NCBI RefSeq assembly: GCF_002531935.1
Contig: NZ_NWSV01000003.1
Location: 186,001 to 250,000, forward strand
DNA length: 64,000 bases
Direction of reading: 5' to 3'
Source of the DNA: Rhizobium chutanense
GTDB lineage: Bacteria; Pseudomonadota; Alphaproteobacteria; Rhizobiales; Rhizobiaceae
The notes beneath the pieces were generated by a model that saw only the letters and a program-made list of their open reading frames with translations, searched no databases and was not told the origin of the DNA. Shown one piece after another: positions 24,550 through 33,331 of this stretch. Position 1 is the first letter of the stretch. Each line of letters opens with the position of its first letter. The translations under genes and the position numbers were made by a program.

Positions 24550-25854
24550 ATGACCCGCAAAAGAGAAATCCATCTGGGCCTGTTCCTGCAGGGAGCCGGC
24601 CACCACGTATCCGGCTGGCGCCATCCTCACGCCGAGGCGGGAAGCGAGAATTTCGACTTGCTGAGACGCGTGTCCCGGATCGCCGAAGCAGCGAAATTCG
24701 ACATGGTCTTTTTGGCCGACGGATTGACCAGCGGCGTCGATGCGCATCCCTCGACGATCGCCCGCTTCGAACCTTTGACATTGCTTTCCGCGCTGGCCGT
24801 TGTGACCGACAAGATCGGCCTGGCGGCAACCGCATCCACAACCTATGGCGAACCCTATCACACCGCCCGCGCCTTCGCCTCGATCGACCATCTGAGCCAC
24901 GGCCGCGCCGCCTGGAACGTGGTCACGACATCCTATGCCCGCACGGCGAACAATTTCTCCAAGGCGCATCCCGAGCATGACGAGCGTTACGCCGTGGCCG
25001 AGGAATTCGTCGACGTGGTGCGCGGTCTCTGGGACAGTTGGGACGACGACGCCTTCATCAAGAACAAGCAGAGCGGCATCTATGCCGACCCCGCCAAGAT
25101 CCATGTGCTCGACCACAAGGGCAAGTACTTCTCGGTCAAGGGGCCGTTGAACATTCCGCGCGCACCGCAGGGCCATCCGATCCTGATCCAGGCGGGTTCA
25201 TCCGGCCCCGGCCAGGATCTTGCCGCCCGCACCGCCGACGTGGTGTTCACCGCGCAGCAAAGCCGCGAGGAGGCGCAGGCCTTCTACAAGAGCGTCAAGG
25301 AACGCGCCGTCCGCTTCGGGCGCCAGCCGGACGACCTCGCCGTCATGCCCGGCTTCCTGCCGGTGATCGGCCGTACGTCCAGGGAGGCCGCGGACAAGCT
25401 TGCAGAGCTCGACAAGTGGACGGATACCAGGAGCGCGATGCCGCTTCTGGAAGAACGCATTGGCCACAGCCTTGCCGATTACGACATCGGCGGCCCTCTG
25501 CCGGACCTTCCGATCTCCGACCAGTTGCGCAGCCGCGCCGAATTGCTGACCGCGCTTGCAAGGCGCGAGAATCTGACCATCCGCCAGTTGGCGCTGCGCG
25601 TTGCCGCCGGCCGCGGCCACCATATCGTGCTTGGCACACCGACCGAGATCGCCGACCGGATGCAGCAATGGTTCGAAAGCCATGCCGCCGACGGCTTCAA
25701 CGTCATGCCGCCGTTTTTTCCCGAAGGGCTGGAAGACTTCACGCAGATGGTCGTGCCGATCCTGCAGGAGCGCGGCCTGTTCCGCACCGAGTACAATGGT
25801 TCGACCCTGCGCGAACATCTCGGCCTCGCGCGGCCGGCACTATCTTCATCCTAA
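24550..25854 (+). CDS. NtaA/SnaA/DszA-type flavin-dependent monooxygenase (LLM class)
   Basis: A 434-aa class C flavin monooxygenase of the nitrilotriacetate/sulfone monooxygenase group (NtaA, EmoA, DszA, B. subtilis YxeK/YtnJ). Such enzymes use FMNH2 from a separate reductase to cleave C-N or C-S bonds. Typical features are GAGHHVSGWRHP, AKFDMVFLADGL, SHGRAAWNVVTTSYA, HPILIQAGSSGPGQD and GTPTEIADRMQQWFE. The start at 24550 is set by AAGGA seven bases before it and by the family N terminus. No flavin reductase gene is in the cluster, so a shared one elsewhere must supply FMNH2. It is the last gene of the run. Confidence 0.9.
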   Translation: MTRKREIHLGLFLQGAGHHVSGWRHPHAEAGSENFDLLRRVSRIAEAAKFDMVFLADGLTSGVDAHPSTIARFEPLTLLSALAVVTDKIGLAATASTTYGEPYHTARAFASIDHLSHGRAAWNVVTTSYARTANNFSKAHPEHDERYAVAEEFVDVVRGLWDSWDDDAFIKNKQSGIYADPAKIHVLDHKGKYFSVKGPLNIPRAPQGHPILIQAGSSGPGQDLAARTADVVFTAQQSREEAQAFYKSVKERAVRFGRQPDDLAVMPGFLPVIGRTSREAADKLAELDKWTDTRSAMPLLEERIGHSLADYDIGGPLPDLPISDQLRSRAELLTALARRENLTIRQLALRVAAGRGHHIVLGTPTEIADRMQQWFESHAADGFNVMPPFFPEGLEDFTQMVVPILQERGLFRTEYNGSTLREHLGLARPALSSS

Positions 25855-25923
25855 TCGTCGGACATATTGGCCAAATCGCCGTGCATCCGTCAGGCGCCCA
25901 AAGGACGCCGCGAGACTTGAATC

Positions 25924-25967
25924 TACGCGTCCACCCGAAATCGATTTCGATTTTCGAACCGATGCGT
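25924..25967. repeat. RIME-like palindrome after the monooxygenase gene
   Basis: A perfect 14-bp palindrome, cgaaatcgatttcg (25936-25949), lies inside outer half-matches acgcgtc and gatgcgt. The cgatttcgattttcg core is shared with the element at 8105-8220. Confidence 0.6.
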
Positions 25968-26004
25968 TAGTTATGCGACGTCAACGGAACCAGGCAGGTC
26001 GGAC

Positions 26005-28047
26005 ATGAATCTTCACCTCGAAACGGACGACGATCTCCGTACCCGCAAGTTCATCGAGGAACACAACGCGCTTTCCGACGCGGCATTGAGAACACCGCAA
26101 TTTGCCGAGGATCGCGATGCGATCAAGGCGCTGATCGAGCGGCAGGACAGGCTGATCGTCCCGATGCGCCGAGGCGAGTGGCTGTTCGATTTCCGCCAGA
26201 GCAAGGACAATCCGCTCGGCCTCTGGCTCCGTCTGCCGGCGGACCAGGAGCCGTTGCCGGACGCCCAATGGGAGCCGGTGTTCGATCTCGACGCCTTCTG
26301 CGCCGGCGAAGGCAAGCGCTGGAACTGGCGCGGCGTCGTCACCTGCCCGTGGGAGCCGACGCGGGTGCTTCTCACGCTTTCGGACGGCGGCTCCGACCTT
26401 CTCCGGCTGCTCGAATTCGACGCCGAGAGGAAGGAGATCGTCGAGGGCGGTTTCGATACGCCTGCGGCGCGCTCGCACGCCAATTGGCTGAGCCGCGACG
26501 AGATCTGCTATTTCGGCTCCATCGACCGATATTCGGCAACCCGCTCGGGATGGCCGCGCGTCGGGCGGCGATTGAAGCGCGGGCAGCGGCCGGAAGAGGC
26601 CGCCATCATGTTCGAGGCCGCCGACGAGGACGTCTACGGTTTCAATCTCGTCATCGACCCTGTTCTGTCGGGCGCTTCGGCGGACGCCGGACTGATCGAC
26701 ATTTTCGTCGCCGCCCACGAGATCGGCGTTTCGAGCGCGTTCCTGATCGGCAACGACGGCGCACGGCGGCGCATCGATCTGCCTGAGGAGGCGGACTTCC
26801 AGTTCAATCACGATCATTGCCTTTGGCGGGCGAAGACCGATGAGCGCGTCGCCACCGGCAGCCTCGTGCTGCAGCGCTTCGACCCCACCTCTGAGACTTC
26901 AGTGCTCGGGCCGGAGCGGATCCTGTTTCAGCCTGGCGAGGGCCAGTCGATCTCGCAGATGATGCTGATGCGCCAGTGGTGCGTCTTCATCATTTCCGAC
27001 CGGCTGCGGCCGCGCCTCCTGGTGCTGGACCTGAGCAAGCCCGATGCCGAACAGCGCGAGATCGCGCTGCCGGCCGACATGCAGACGGCTTATTTCAGGC
27101 CGCTGCACGCGGATCTGCACCTCGGCGACGATACGCTCTACATCGTCGGCCAGGGCTTCCTGCAGCCACCGGCCTGCTACCGGCTGGAACTGTCGGATCG
27201 CAGCACAGAGCCCGGACCGATTTTCGTCGCGGCTGCACCGCGCTATTTCGATGCGACCGATATGTCATCCGAACTGCTGGAAGCTGTCTCGGAAGACGGA
27301 ACAAAAGTGCCCTACCGGCTGGTCTTGCCGAAGCACTGGACCAAGGGGGCGTTGCCGGTGCTGCTTTACGGCTATGGCGGCTTCGATGTCTCGCTATCGC
27401 CGACCTATTCCGGCGTGACAGGGCGCTGGCTCGAGCAAGGCGGCGCCTATGTGCAGGCCTATATCCGCGGCGGCGGCGAATTCGGGCCCGACTGGTATCG
27501 CAGCGCCAAGCGGCAGGGGCGAGACCGGGCGTTTGCCGATTTCGTCGCCATCGCCCGCGATCTCGTTGCCCGCGGCTATACCGTGCCGTCACGGATCGCC
27601 TGCCAGGGCGGCAGCAATGGCGGCCTGCTGACCGGGGTGATGCTGACGCGTTACCCACAGGATTTCGGCGCCGTCTGGTGCCAGGTGCCGGTGCTCGATA
27701 TGACACGCTTCCACCTGTTCAGCGCAGGACAGGCCTGGATGGACGAATACGGCGATCCGGAGATGCCGGAAGACCGGGATTTCATGCTCGGTTATTCGCC
27801 GCTTCACAATGTCAGGCCGGCAACGGAGCTTGCCTATCCGCCGATCTATATCGAAAGCTCCGCCAATGACGACCGTGTGCATCCCTCGCATGCGCGCCGC
27901 TTTGCCGCGCGGCTGGAGGAGGCAGGACACCGGCCGCTCTTCCATGAATTCGGCTCCGGCGGGCATGGCGGCGACGGCAATTCCGAAGAGCGCGCCGCCC
28001 GCGCGGCGATGGGTTACAGCTTCCTTCGCCAAACTATCATGAGGTAG
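26005..28047 (+). CDS. Prolyl oligopeptidase family serine peptidase (S9A)
   Basis: A 680-aa cytoplasmic peptidase with an N-terminal beta-propeller (about residues 1-400) and a C-terminal alpha/beta-hydrolase domain. The nucleophile lies in GGSNGG with S537, the acid in NDDRVH (D622 or D623) and the base in GSGGHGG with H654. YIRGGGEFGPDWYRSAK before the Ser is typical of S9A. Enzymes of this type cut short peptides after proline, but several bacterial members differ. Single gene followed by a terminator. Confidence 0.92.
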   Translation: MNLHLETDDDLRTRKFIEEHNALSDAALRTPQFAEDRDAIKALIERQDRLIVPMRRGEWLFDFRQSKDNPLGLWLRLPADQEPLPDAQWEPVFDLDAFCAGEGKRWNWRGVVTCPWEPTRVLLTLSDGGSDLLRLLEFDAERKEIVEGGFDTPAARSHANWLSRDEICYFGSIDRYSATRSGWPRVGRRLKRGQRPEEAAIMFEAADEDVYGFNLVIDPVLSGASADAGLIDIFVAAHEIGVSSAFLIGNDGARRRIDLPEEADFQFNHDHCLWRAKTDERVATGSLVLQRFDPTSETSVLGPERILFQPGEGQSISQMMLMRQWCVFIISDRLRPRLLVLDLSKPDAEQREIALPADMQTAYFRPLHADLHLGDDTLYIVGQGFLQPPACYRLELSDRSTEPGPIFVAAAPRYFDATDMSSELLEAVSEDGTKVPYRLVLPKHWTKGALPVLLYGYGGFDVSLSPTYSGVTGRWLEQGGAYVQAYIRGGGEFGPDWYRSAKRQGRDRAFADFVAIARDLVARGYTVPSRIACQGGSNGGLLTGVMLTRYPQDFGAVWCQVPVLDMTRFHLFSAGQAWMDEYGDPEMPEDRDFMLGYSPLHNVRPATELAYPPIYIESSANDDRVHPSHARRFAARLEEAGHRPLFHEFGSGGHGGDGNSEERAARAAMGYSFLRQTIMR

Positions 28048-28089
28048 GAGGTAGATGGGCCATCATGCGGTAGGATAGAAGAGAATGAA

Positions 28090-28118
28090 GGGGAGAGCTT
28101 GTCGACGCTCTCCTTTCT
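28090..28118 (+). terminator. Terminator after the oligopeptidase gene
   Basis: The stem ggagagc/gctctcc (28092-28098 and 28107-28113) with an 8-nt loop is followed by tttct. Confidence 0.65.
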
Positions 28119-28167
28119 GCTAAAAGAAGCGCAATAAATCATACTTTTCACAGGCTCGAGCGAAACC

Positions 28168-29094
28168 ATGTCTCCAATCAACCTCGCCATCGTCGGCGTC
28201 GGCAAGATCGTCCGCGACCAGCACCTTCCTGCCATCGCCAAGAACCCGGATTTCAAGCTCGTCGCTACGGCGAGCCGCCACGGCACCGTCGAAGGCATCA
28301 ACAGCTATACGACGATCGAGGCGATGCTCGACGCCGAGCCTTCCATCGATGCCGTCTCGCTGTGCATGCCGCCGCAATATCGCTACGAGGCCGCCTATAA
28401 GGCGCTCGTCGCCGGCAAGCATGTCTTCCTGGAAAAGCCGCCCGGCGCAACGCTGAGCGAAGTGGCCGATCTCGAGGCGCTTGCGAGCAAACAGGGCGCC
28501 TCGCTCTTTGCCAGCTGGCATTCGCGTTATGCGCCGGCCGTCGAAGCTGCCAAGGCGTTTCTTGCCTCCACGACGATCAAAAGCGTGCACGTGATCTGGA
28601 AGGAAGATGTCCGCCACTGGCATCCGAACCAGGACTGGATCTGGCAGGCCGGCGGTCTCGGCGTTTTCGATCCCGGCATCAACGCCCTTTCGATCGTCAC
28701 CCACATCCTGCCACGGCAGATCTTCATCACGGGAGCCGTGCTCGAATTCCCTGAAAACCGCGATGCGCCCATCGCTGCCGACATTCGCTTCCAGGATGCC
28801 GGCGGCCTGCCCGTTCATGCCGAATTCGACTGGCGCCAGACCGGCAAGCAGAGCTGGGACATCGTTGCGGAAACGGCGGCCGGCCAGATGGTTCTTGCCG
28901 AAGGCGGCGCCAAGCTTTCGGTCGACGGCACACTGACCTTCGCCGAGCCGGAACAGGAATATCCCTCGCTCTACCATCGCTTCGCCGAAATCATCAAGGC
29001 CGGCAAATCGGATGTCGATCTCGCGCCGCTGCGCCACGTCGCCGACGCCTTCATGCTCGGCAAGCGCAAGTTCGTCGAGGCGTTCCACGACTGA
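28168..29094 (+). CDS. L-arabinose/D-galactose 1-dehydrogenase-like Gfo/Idh/MocA oxidoreductase
   Basis: A 308-aa NAD(P)-dependent sugar dehydrogenase. The Rossmann N terminus reads LAIVGVGKIVRDQHLPAI, the catalytic motif is FLEKPPGATL, and the substrate domain contains KEDVRHWHPNQDWIW and GGLGVFDPGINALSIVT. These segments match, from memory, the Azospirillum L-arabinose 1-dehydrogenase closely, which opens the non-phosphorylating arabinose/galactose pathway to 2-oxoglutarate or pyruvate. No other pathway gene is adjacent, so the exact sugar is unsettled. Confidence 0.82.
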   Translation: MSPINLAIVGVGKIVRDQHLPAIAKNPDFKLVATASRHGTVEGINSYTTIEAMLDAEPSIDAVSLCMPPQYRYEAAYKALVAGKHVFLEKPPGATLSEVADLEALASKQGASLFASWHSRYAPAVEAAKAFLASTTIKSVHVIWKEDVRHWHPNQDWIWQAGGLGVFDPGINALSIVTHILPRQIFITGAVLEFPENRDAPIAADIRFQDAGGLPVHAEFDWRQTGKQSWDIVAETAAGQMVLAEGGAKLSVDGTLTFAEPEQEYPSLYHRFAEIIKAGKSDVDLAPLRHVADAFMLGKRKFVEAFHD

Positions 29095-29104
29095 CCGAAA
29101 CGCT

Positions 29105-29150
29105 AAGGGCGTCGCATCGAAACTTGATCGATACGACGCCCTTGGCTCCT
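29105..29150. terminator. Bidirectional terminator between the sugar dehydrogenase and holC
   Basis: Perfect 10-bp arms aagggcgtcg/cgacgccctt (29105-29114 and 29134-29143) with a further inner ATCGA/TCGAT pair form a long hairpin between convergent genes, followed by a T-rich run. Confidence 0.75.
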
Positions 29151-29192
29151 TGTTTTATGCATGCCGTTATCGGTGTGGCCCGAGAAGCGACG

Positions 29193-29642
29193 TCAGGCCT
29201 TCTTCTCCCACCGCCCTTCCGTGGTCTGCTGCCAATAGGTGAGGTTATGCCCCTCGCCTTTCAGCTTCTTCCACTGCGCGCGGGCTGTCTCCAACTGCTC
29301 CTGGTCGTGACCATCGAACATGAAGACGATACGCTCATAGGCCTCGACCGCCGGCGGCTCGGCGCCGTCGATGATGAAACGCACGGTCGCCGCATTGGCA
29401 TTGCCTGACGTCACGGTCAAAAGCACCGGCTGGCTTTCGGCGAAATCGCCCTCATCGATGCCGTGCGGCAGGAAGCTCTCCTCGCGGAAAGTCCAAAGAT
29501 GCGCGTCGAGAGCATCGCGCCGCGCCGGCTCACGCGTCTGAACGGCAACGCGCCAGCCGCGCTCGACGCTTTTGTCGATCAGCGGCGGAAGCGCGTCTTC
29601 CAGCCTGGTTTCGGTCAGATGATAGAAGAGAACGTCCGTCAT
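29193..29642 (-). CDS. holC: DNA polymerase III subunit chi
   Basis: HolC links the clamp loader to SSB during replication. The 149-aa protein has VLFYHLTETRLEDALPPLID at the N terminus, the HLWTFREESFLPHG segment and RIVFMFDGHDQEQLETAR, in the expected order for alphaproteobacterial chi. Its ATG touches the stop of pepA (TGATG, one-base overlap), the usual pepA-holC pairing. Confidence 0.9.
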   Translation of the reverse strand: MTDVLFYHLTETRLEDALPPLIDKSVERGWRVAVQTREPARRDALDAHLWTFREESFLPHGIDEGDFAESQPVLLTVTSGNANAATVRFIIDGAEPPAVEAYERIVFMFDGHDQEQLETARAQWKKLKGEGHNLTYWQQTTEGRWEKKA

Positions 29643-31132
29643 CAGGCTTCATAATGGGTGCGAACGAGTTCGTCGAGCAGGCGCACGCCGAAACCGGAAC
29701 CCCAGGACTGGTTGATCTCATCCTGCGGCGAGCCCATCGCCGTGCCGGCGATATCGAGGTGCGCCCAGGGCGTATCCTGTACGAAGCGCTTGAGGAAATG
29801 CGCCGCGGTGATCGAGCCAGCCTGCCGGCCGCCGGTGTTCTTCATGTCGGCGAACTTGCTGTCGATCAGCTTGTCGTAGTCCTTGCCGAGCGGCATGCGC
29901 CAGAGCTTCTCGTTGGTGGAAAGGCCGGCTGCCGTCAGCCGGGCGGAAAGCTGATCGTCATTGGAGAACAGGCCGGCATGCACGTTGCCGAGCGCCACGA
30001 CGATTGCACCGGTCAGAGTGGCGAGATTGATCATGAACTGCGGATTGAAACGATCGTTGCAGTACCAGAGGGCATCGCAGAGCACGAGGCGGCCTTCGGC
30101 ATCGGTATTGATCACCTCGATCGTCTGGCCGGACATCGAGGTGACGATATCGCCCGGACGCTGGGCGTTGCCGTCAGGCATGTTCTCGACGAGGCCGATA
30201 ATGCCGACGGCGTTGACGGCGGCCTTGCGGGAGGCGAGCACATGCATAAGGCCGGTGACGGCTGCGGCCCCGCCCATATCGCCCTTCATGTCCTCCATGC
30301 CGGCGGCCGGCTTGATCGAAATGCCGCCGGTATCGAAAACGACGCCCTTGCCGATGAAGGCGATGGGGCGATCCTTGGCCTTGCCGCCCTTCCACTGCAT
30401 GACCGCCAGGCGCGGCGGACGCACGGAGCCCTGGGCAACGCCGAGAAGCGCGCCCATGCCAAGCCGGCGCATCTCCTTCTCGGTCAGGATCTCCACTTCG
30501 ACGCCGAGCTTTTCCAGTTCCTTCGCCTTGGCGGCGAACTCGACCGGGCCAAGCACGTTCGGCGGCTCGTTGACGAGGTCGCGGGCAAGATTGACGCCGG
30601 CGGCGACCGCTTCGGAATCGGCAAATGCCGTCTTGGCGCCGGCAGGATCGGCGGTGACGACCGTCACCTTGACGGATTTCGTCGGCTTCTCCTCGTCGTC
30701 ACCCTTCTTCGTTTTGTAGGTATCGAAGCTATAGGCGCGCAGCAGCAGGCCGAGGGCGAAATCGGCGGCTGCCCGCGCGCTCGTCTCGAGGCCGGGCACG
30801 TCGATGAAGACGGCGGCCTTGTCGGTATTCTTGATTTTCGCCGCCGCAGCGCCGCCGGCCTTCAGCCAATCATGGGGCGTGAGGCCGGCGGCCTTGCCAA
30901 GCCCGATGACGACGATGCGCTCGACGGAGGCGCCTTCCGGGGCGACAATATCGAGCGCGCTCATGGATTTCGCGGAGAATCGGGCGATCCTGGCAGCCTT
31001 GGCGATCACGCCGGCCGGATCGACTGTGTCGGCGCCCGCAGGGCTGTCGGCGTCTGCGGTCTTCAACAAGATCGCCAGGCCGCCACTGAGCTTTGCCGAC
31101 TTTGCGAATGAAATTTCGAACTTTGCTGACAT
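29642..31132 (-). CDS. pepA: Leucyl aminopeptidase (M17)
   Basis: PepA is a cytoplasmic two-metal aminopeptidase that releases N-terminal residues. The 496-aa protein carries the M17 signature [14 protein letters not shown], the metal-binding [16 protein letters not shown] and [12 protein letters not shown], and a normal N-terminal domain. It is followed by holC and shares the divergent region 31133-31275 with the PAP2 gene. Confidence 0.95.
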   Translation of the reverse strand: MSAKFEISFAKSAKLSGGLAILLKTADADSPAGADTVDPAGVIAKAARIARFSAKSMSALDIVAPEGASVERIVVIGLGKAAGLTPHDWLKAGGAAAAKIKNTDKAAVFIDVPGLETSARAAADFALGLLLRAYSFDTYKTKKGDDEEKPTKSVKVTVVTADPAGAKTAFADSEAVAAGVNLARDLVNEPPNVLGPVEFAAKAKELEKLGVEVEILTEKEMRRLGMGALLGVAQGSVRPPRLAVMQWKGGKAKDRPIAFIGKGVVFDTGGISIKPAAGMEDMKGDMGGAAAVTGLMHVLASRKAAVNAVGIIGLVENMPDGNAQRPGDIVTSMSGQTIEVINTDAEGRLVLCDALWYCNDRFNPQFMINLATLTGAIVVALGNVHAGLFSNDDQLSARLTAAGLSTNEKLWRMPLGKDYDKLIDSKFADMKNTGGRQAGSITAAHFLKRFVQDTPWAHLDIAGTAMGSPQDEINQSWGSGFGVRLLDELVRTHYEA

Positions 31133-31275
31133 GTCTTCTCCGCTGGGATTCTCGAAATCCGTCCCTGGCGGATAATTTCGCGTTTGGCGGGTCTGTCAAT
31201 GGCCGGCGACAATTGTTATGGTCGCCCGCGGCCATCACGGCCCTCATGTTTTCGTCAGTTTCGTAGATATTCGCG

Positions 31276-32049
31276 TTGACCGTTTTTCCGAAAAATCCGT
31301 GGCGGAGCCTGACAATCCGCCTGCCGAAAACGACTTTCGGCGCATTCATGCTGCTGTTCTGGACCTGGTGGGCGCTGCTTGCCGTCTTTCGCGCCTTCCC
31401 TGCGATAGACATCTATTTTTCCCAGCTTTTTTTCCTGGCCACGGGTTGCGACGCGACGGCGGCCCCCGGAAGCATCTGCGGCGGCTTTCCCTATCGCGAT
31501 TCCGGAAATTTCGACCTGCTGCGCACCATCTTCTTCCGCCTGCCCTATGTCGTCGCGATCGTCATGGCGTGGAAACTCATCGAATGTTACCAGCAGCATG
31601 GCGCCACCTTCAACGCCGAGCGGGCAAACAAGCTGAAAGTCTCGCTCGGAACGCTGCTGATCGGGCCGGTGCTGCTCGTCAATGTTATCCTGAAAGAACA
31701 TTGGGGCCGGCCGCGGCCGATACAGACGGATATTTTCGGCGGTACGCTGCATTTCGTCGAGGCAGGTTCGCTTGCCGGAAAATGCATCTCGAACTGCTCG
31801 TTCATCTCAGGCGAGGCAGCGAGCGCCGGCTGGCTCTTCTGCCTTCTGCTGTTCGTTCCCAAATCCCTTCGCTATGCAGTGGCAGCCCCCGTCGCGGCGA
31901 TTTCGATCCTTACCCCGGCGATGCGGCTATCCTTCGGCGCGCATTACCTTTCCGACGTCGTTCTCGGATGGCTTTCGTCGCTTGTCGTCTTCGCCGCGTT
32001 GCTGGCATTAACTGAGTCGCAACAGCATCGAAAAAATTCTGAAATTTGA
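31276..32049 (+). CDS. PAP2 family membrane phosphatase with non-canonical motif 2
   Basis: A 257-aa inner membrane protein with about six hydrophobic segments and a PAP2 active site. Motif 1 is K140-x6-R147-P148 (KEHWGRPRP). Motif 3 is R217-x5-H223-x3-D227 (RLSFGAHYLSD). Motif 2, normally PSGH, reads ISGE at 177-180, so the usual histidine is Glu. Related enzymes strip phosphates from lipid A, phosphatidylglycerol phosphate or undecaprenyl diphosphate. Its position just ahead of lptFG suggests a lipid A or envelope lipid substrate, as inference. The start and the changed motif deserve checking against homologues. Confidence 0.82.
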   Translation: MTVFPKNPWRSLTIRLPKTTFGAFMLLFWTWWALLAVFRAFPAIDIYFSQLFFLATGCDATAAPGSICGGFPYRDSGNFDLLRTIFFRLPYVVAIVMAWKLIECYQQHGATFNAERANKLKVSLGTLLIGPVLLVNVILKEHWGRPRPIQTDIFGGTLHFVEAGSLAGKCISNCSFISGEAASAGWLFCLLLFVPKSLRYAVAAPVAAISILTPAMRLSFGAHYLSDVVLGWLSSLVVFAALLALTESQQHRKNSEI

Positions 32050-32149
32050 ATGAATTTTTGACACCAGCTTGTCGCAAAAGCGCGACAAAGAGCGTAGAGG
32101 GATTCTCCTGCAAAGCCGTTTGGGCGTGCAGGTGCTTTCAAGGGCAGGC

Positions 32150-33331
32150 ATGAAACTACTCGAGACATACATATTGCGGCGCGTCGGCCAGATGTTTCTC
32201 GTGGCGCTCCTGCCCGTTCTGGCGATCATTTGGACGACACAGGTTCTGCAGCGCATCAACCTGGTCACCGACAGCGGCCAGTCGATCGGCTCGTTCGCCA
32301 AGCTCGCGACGATGATCCTGCCGTCGATCATTCCCGTCGTGCTGCCCTTTGCCCTCGTTATCGCGATCACTCAGACGCTGACGACGATGAACAACGATTC
32401 CGAACTCACCGTCATCGACGCGGCGGGAGCGCGGCGCAGCGTGCTGATCCGCCCGATCCTGCTGCTTGCCGCCGTCGTCAGCGTGTTTTCCTTCTTCGTC
32501 GACAACGTCGTCGAGCCGCGCGCAAAGACCGTCGTGCGCCAGATGATCGCCGAGACCTATGCCGACCTGCTCTCCTCGGTGATCGAAGAGAAGACCTTCC
32601 GCAAGCTGGATGAAGGCCTTTATGTGCAGATCTCGAAGCGGATGGCCGGCCGCATGCTGAAGGGCCTTTTCGTCGCCGACGAGCGCGACCCGGCCTACGA
32701 GCTGATCTATTATGCGAAGGAAGGCGCCGTCGACGATACCGGCACGACGCTGATCATGCATCAGGGCGAAGTGCACCGCAAAACGCCTGATGGCAACGTC
32801 TCGGTGATCAATTTCGATTCCTACTCCTTCGACCTCTCGGACATGACCGAAAATCGCGGCCAGGCGACGCTGCGCGCCAGCGACCGTGACCTGTGGTTCC
32901 TGATCAATCCGGATCCGGCCGACAAGGACTATACGATCCGGCCGCAGAGCTACCGCGCCGAACTGCATCGCCGGCTGACGGACTGGATTCTGCCCGTCGT
33001 CTTTGCGCTATTTTCGCTGGCGATCGCCGGCGATGCGCGCTCGCACCGCGAAGCGCGGCTGCATCCGATGGTGAGCGCGCTCGCCTACGCCTTCGCGCTC
33101 AGATGGGCGGCTTTCTATGCGGCCAATCAGATCGATACCGACCCTGAATATATTGTCGTTCTTTATGCCCTACCGATCGTCAGCAGCATCGTCTCGATCG
33201 TCTTCCTCGGCCTGCACAAACGACTGGCCATGCCTTCCTTCGTTCGTGACCGGATGTCGACTTTCTGGAGACGGATGCAGGAAAGGCTGCTTGCAGCCAC
33301 CGGCAGGACCGGCAGGGATGCCGCCCAATGA
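32150..33331 (+). CDS. lptF: LPS export ABC transporter permease LptF
   Basis: LptF and LptG form the membrane part of the LptB2FG complex that pulls LPS out of the inner membrane. The 393-aa protein begins MKLLETYILRRVGQMFLVAL, has three membrane helices at each end, and a periplasmic beta-jellyroll between. The ATG at 32150 is chosen because AAGGGCAGG precedes it and the family starts there; earlier in-frame starts add a polar tail. Its stop overlaps the lptG start (ATGATG). Confidence 0.93.
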   Translation: MKLLETYILRRVGQMFLVALLPVLAIIWTTQVLQRINLVTDSGQSIGSFAKLATMILPSIIPVVLPFALVIAITQTLTTMNNDSELTVIDAAGARRSVLIRPILLLAAVVSVFSFFVDNVVEPRAKTVVRQMIAETYADLLSSVIEEKTFRKLDEGLYVQISKRMAGRMLKGLFVADERDPAYELIYYAKEGAVDDTGTTLIMHQGEVHRKTPDGNVSVINFDSYSFDLSDMTENRGQATLRASDRDLWFLINPDPADKDYTIRPQSYRAELHRRLTDWILPVVFALFSLAIAGDARSHREARLHPMVSALAYAFALRWAAFYAANQIDTDPEYIVVLYALPIVSSIVSIVFLGLHKRLAMPSFVRDRMSTFWRRMQERLLAATGRTGRDAAQ

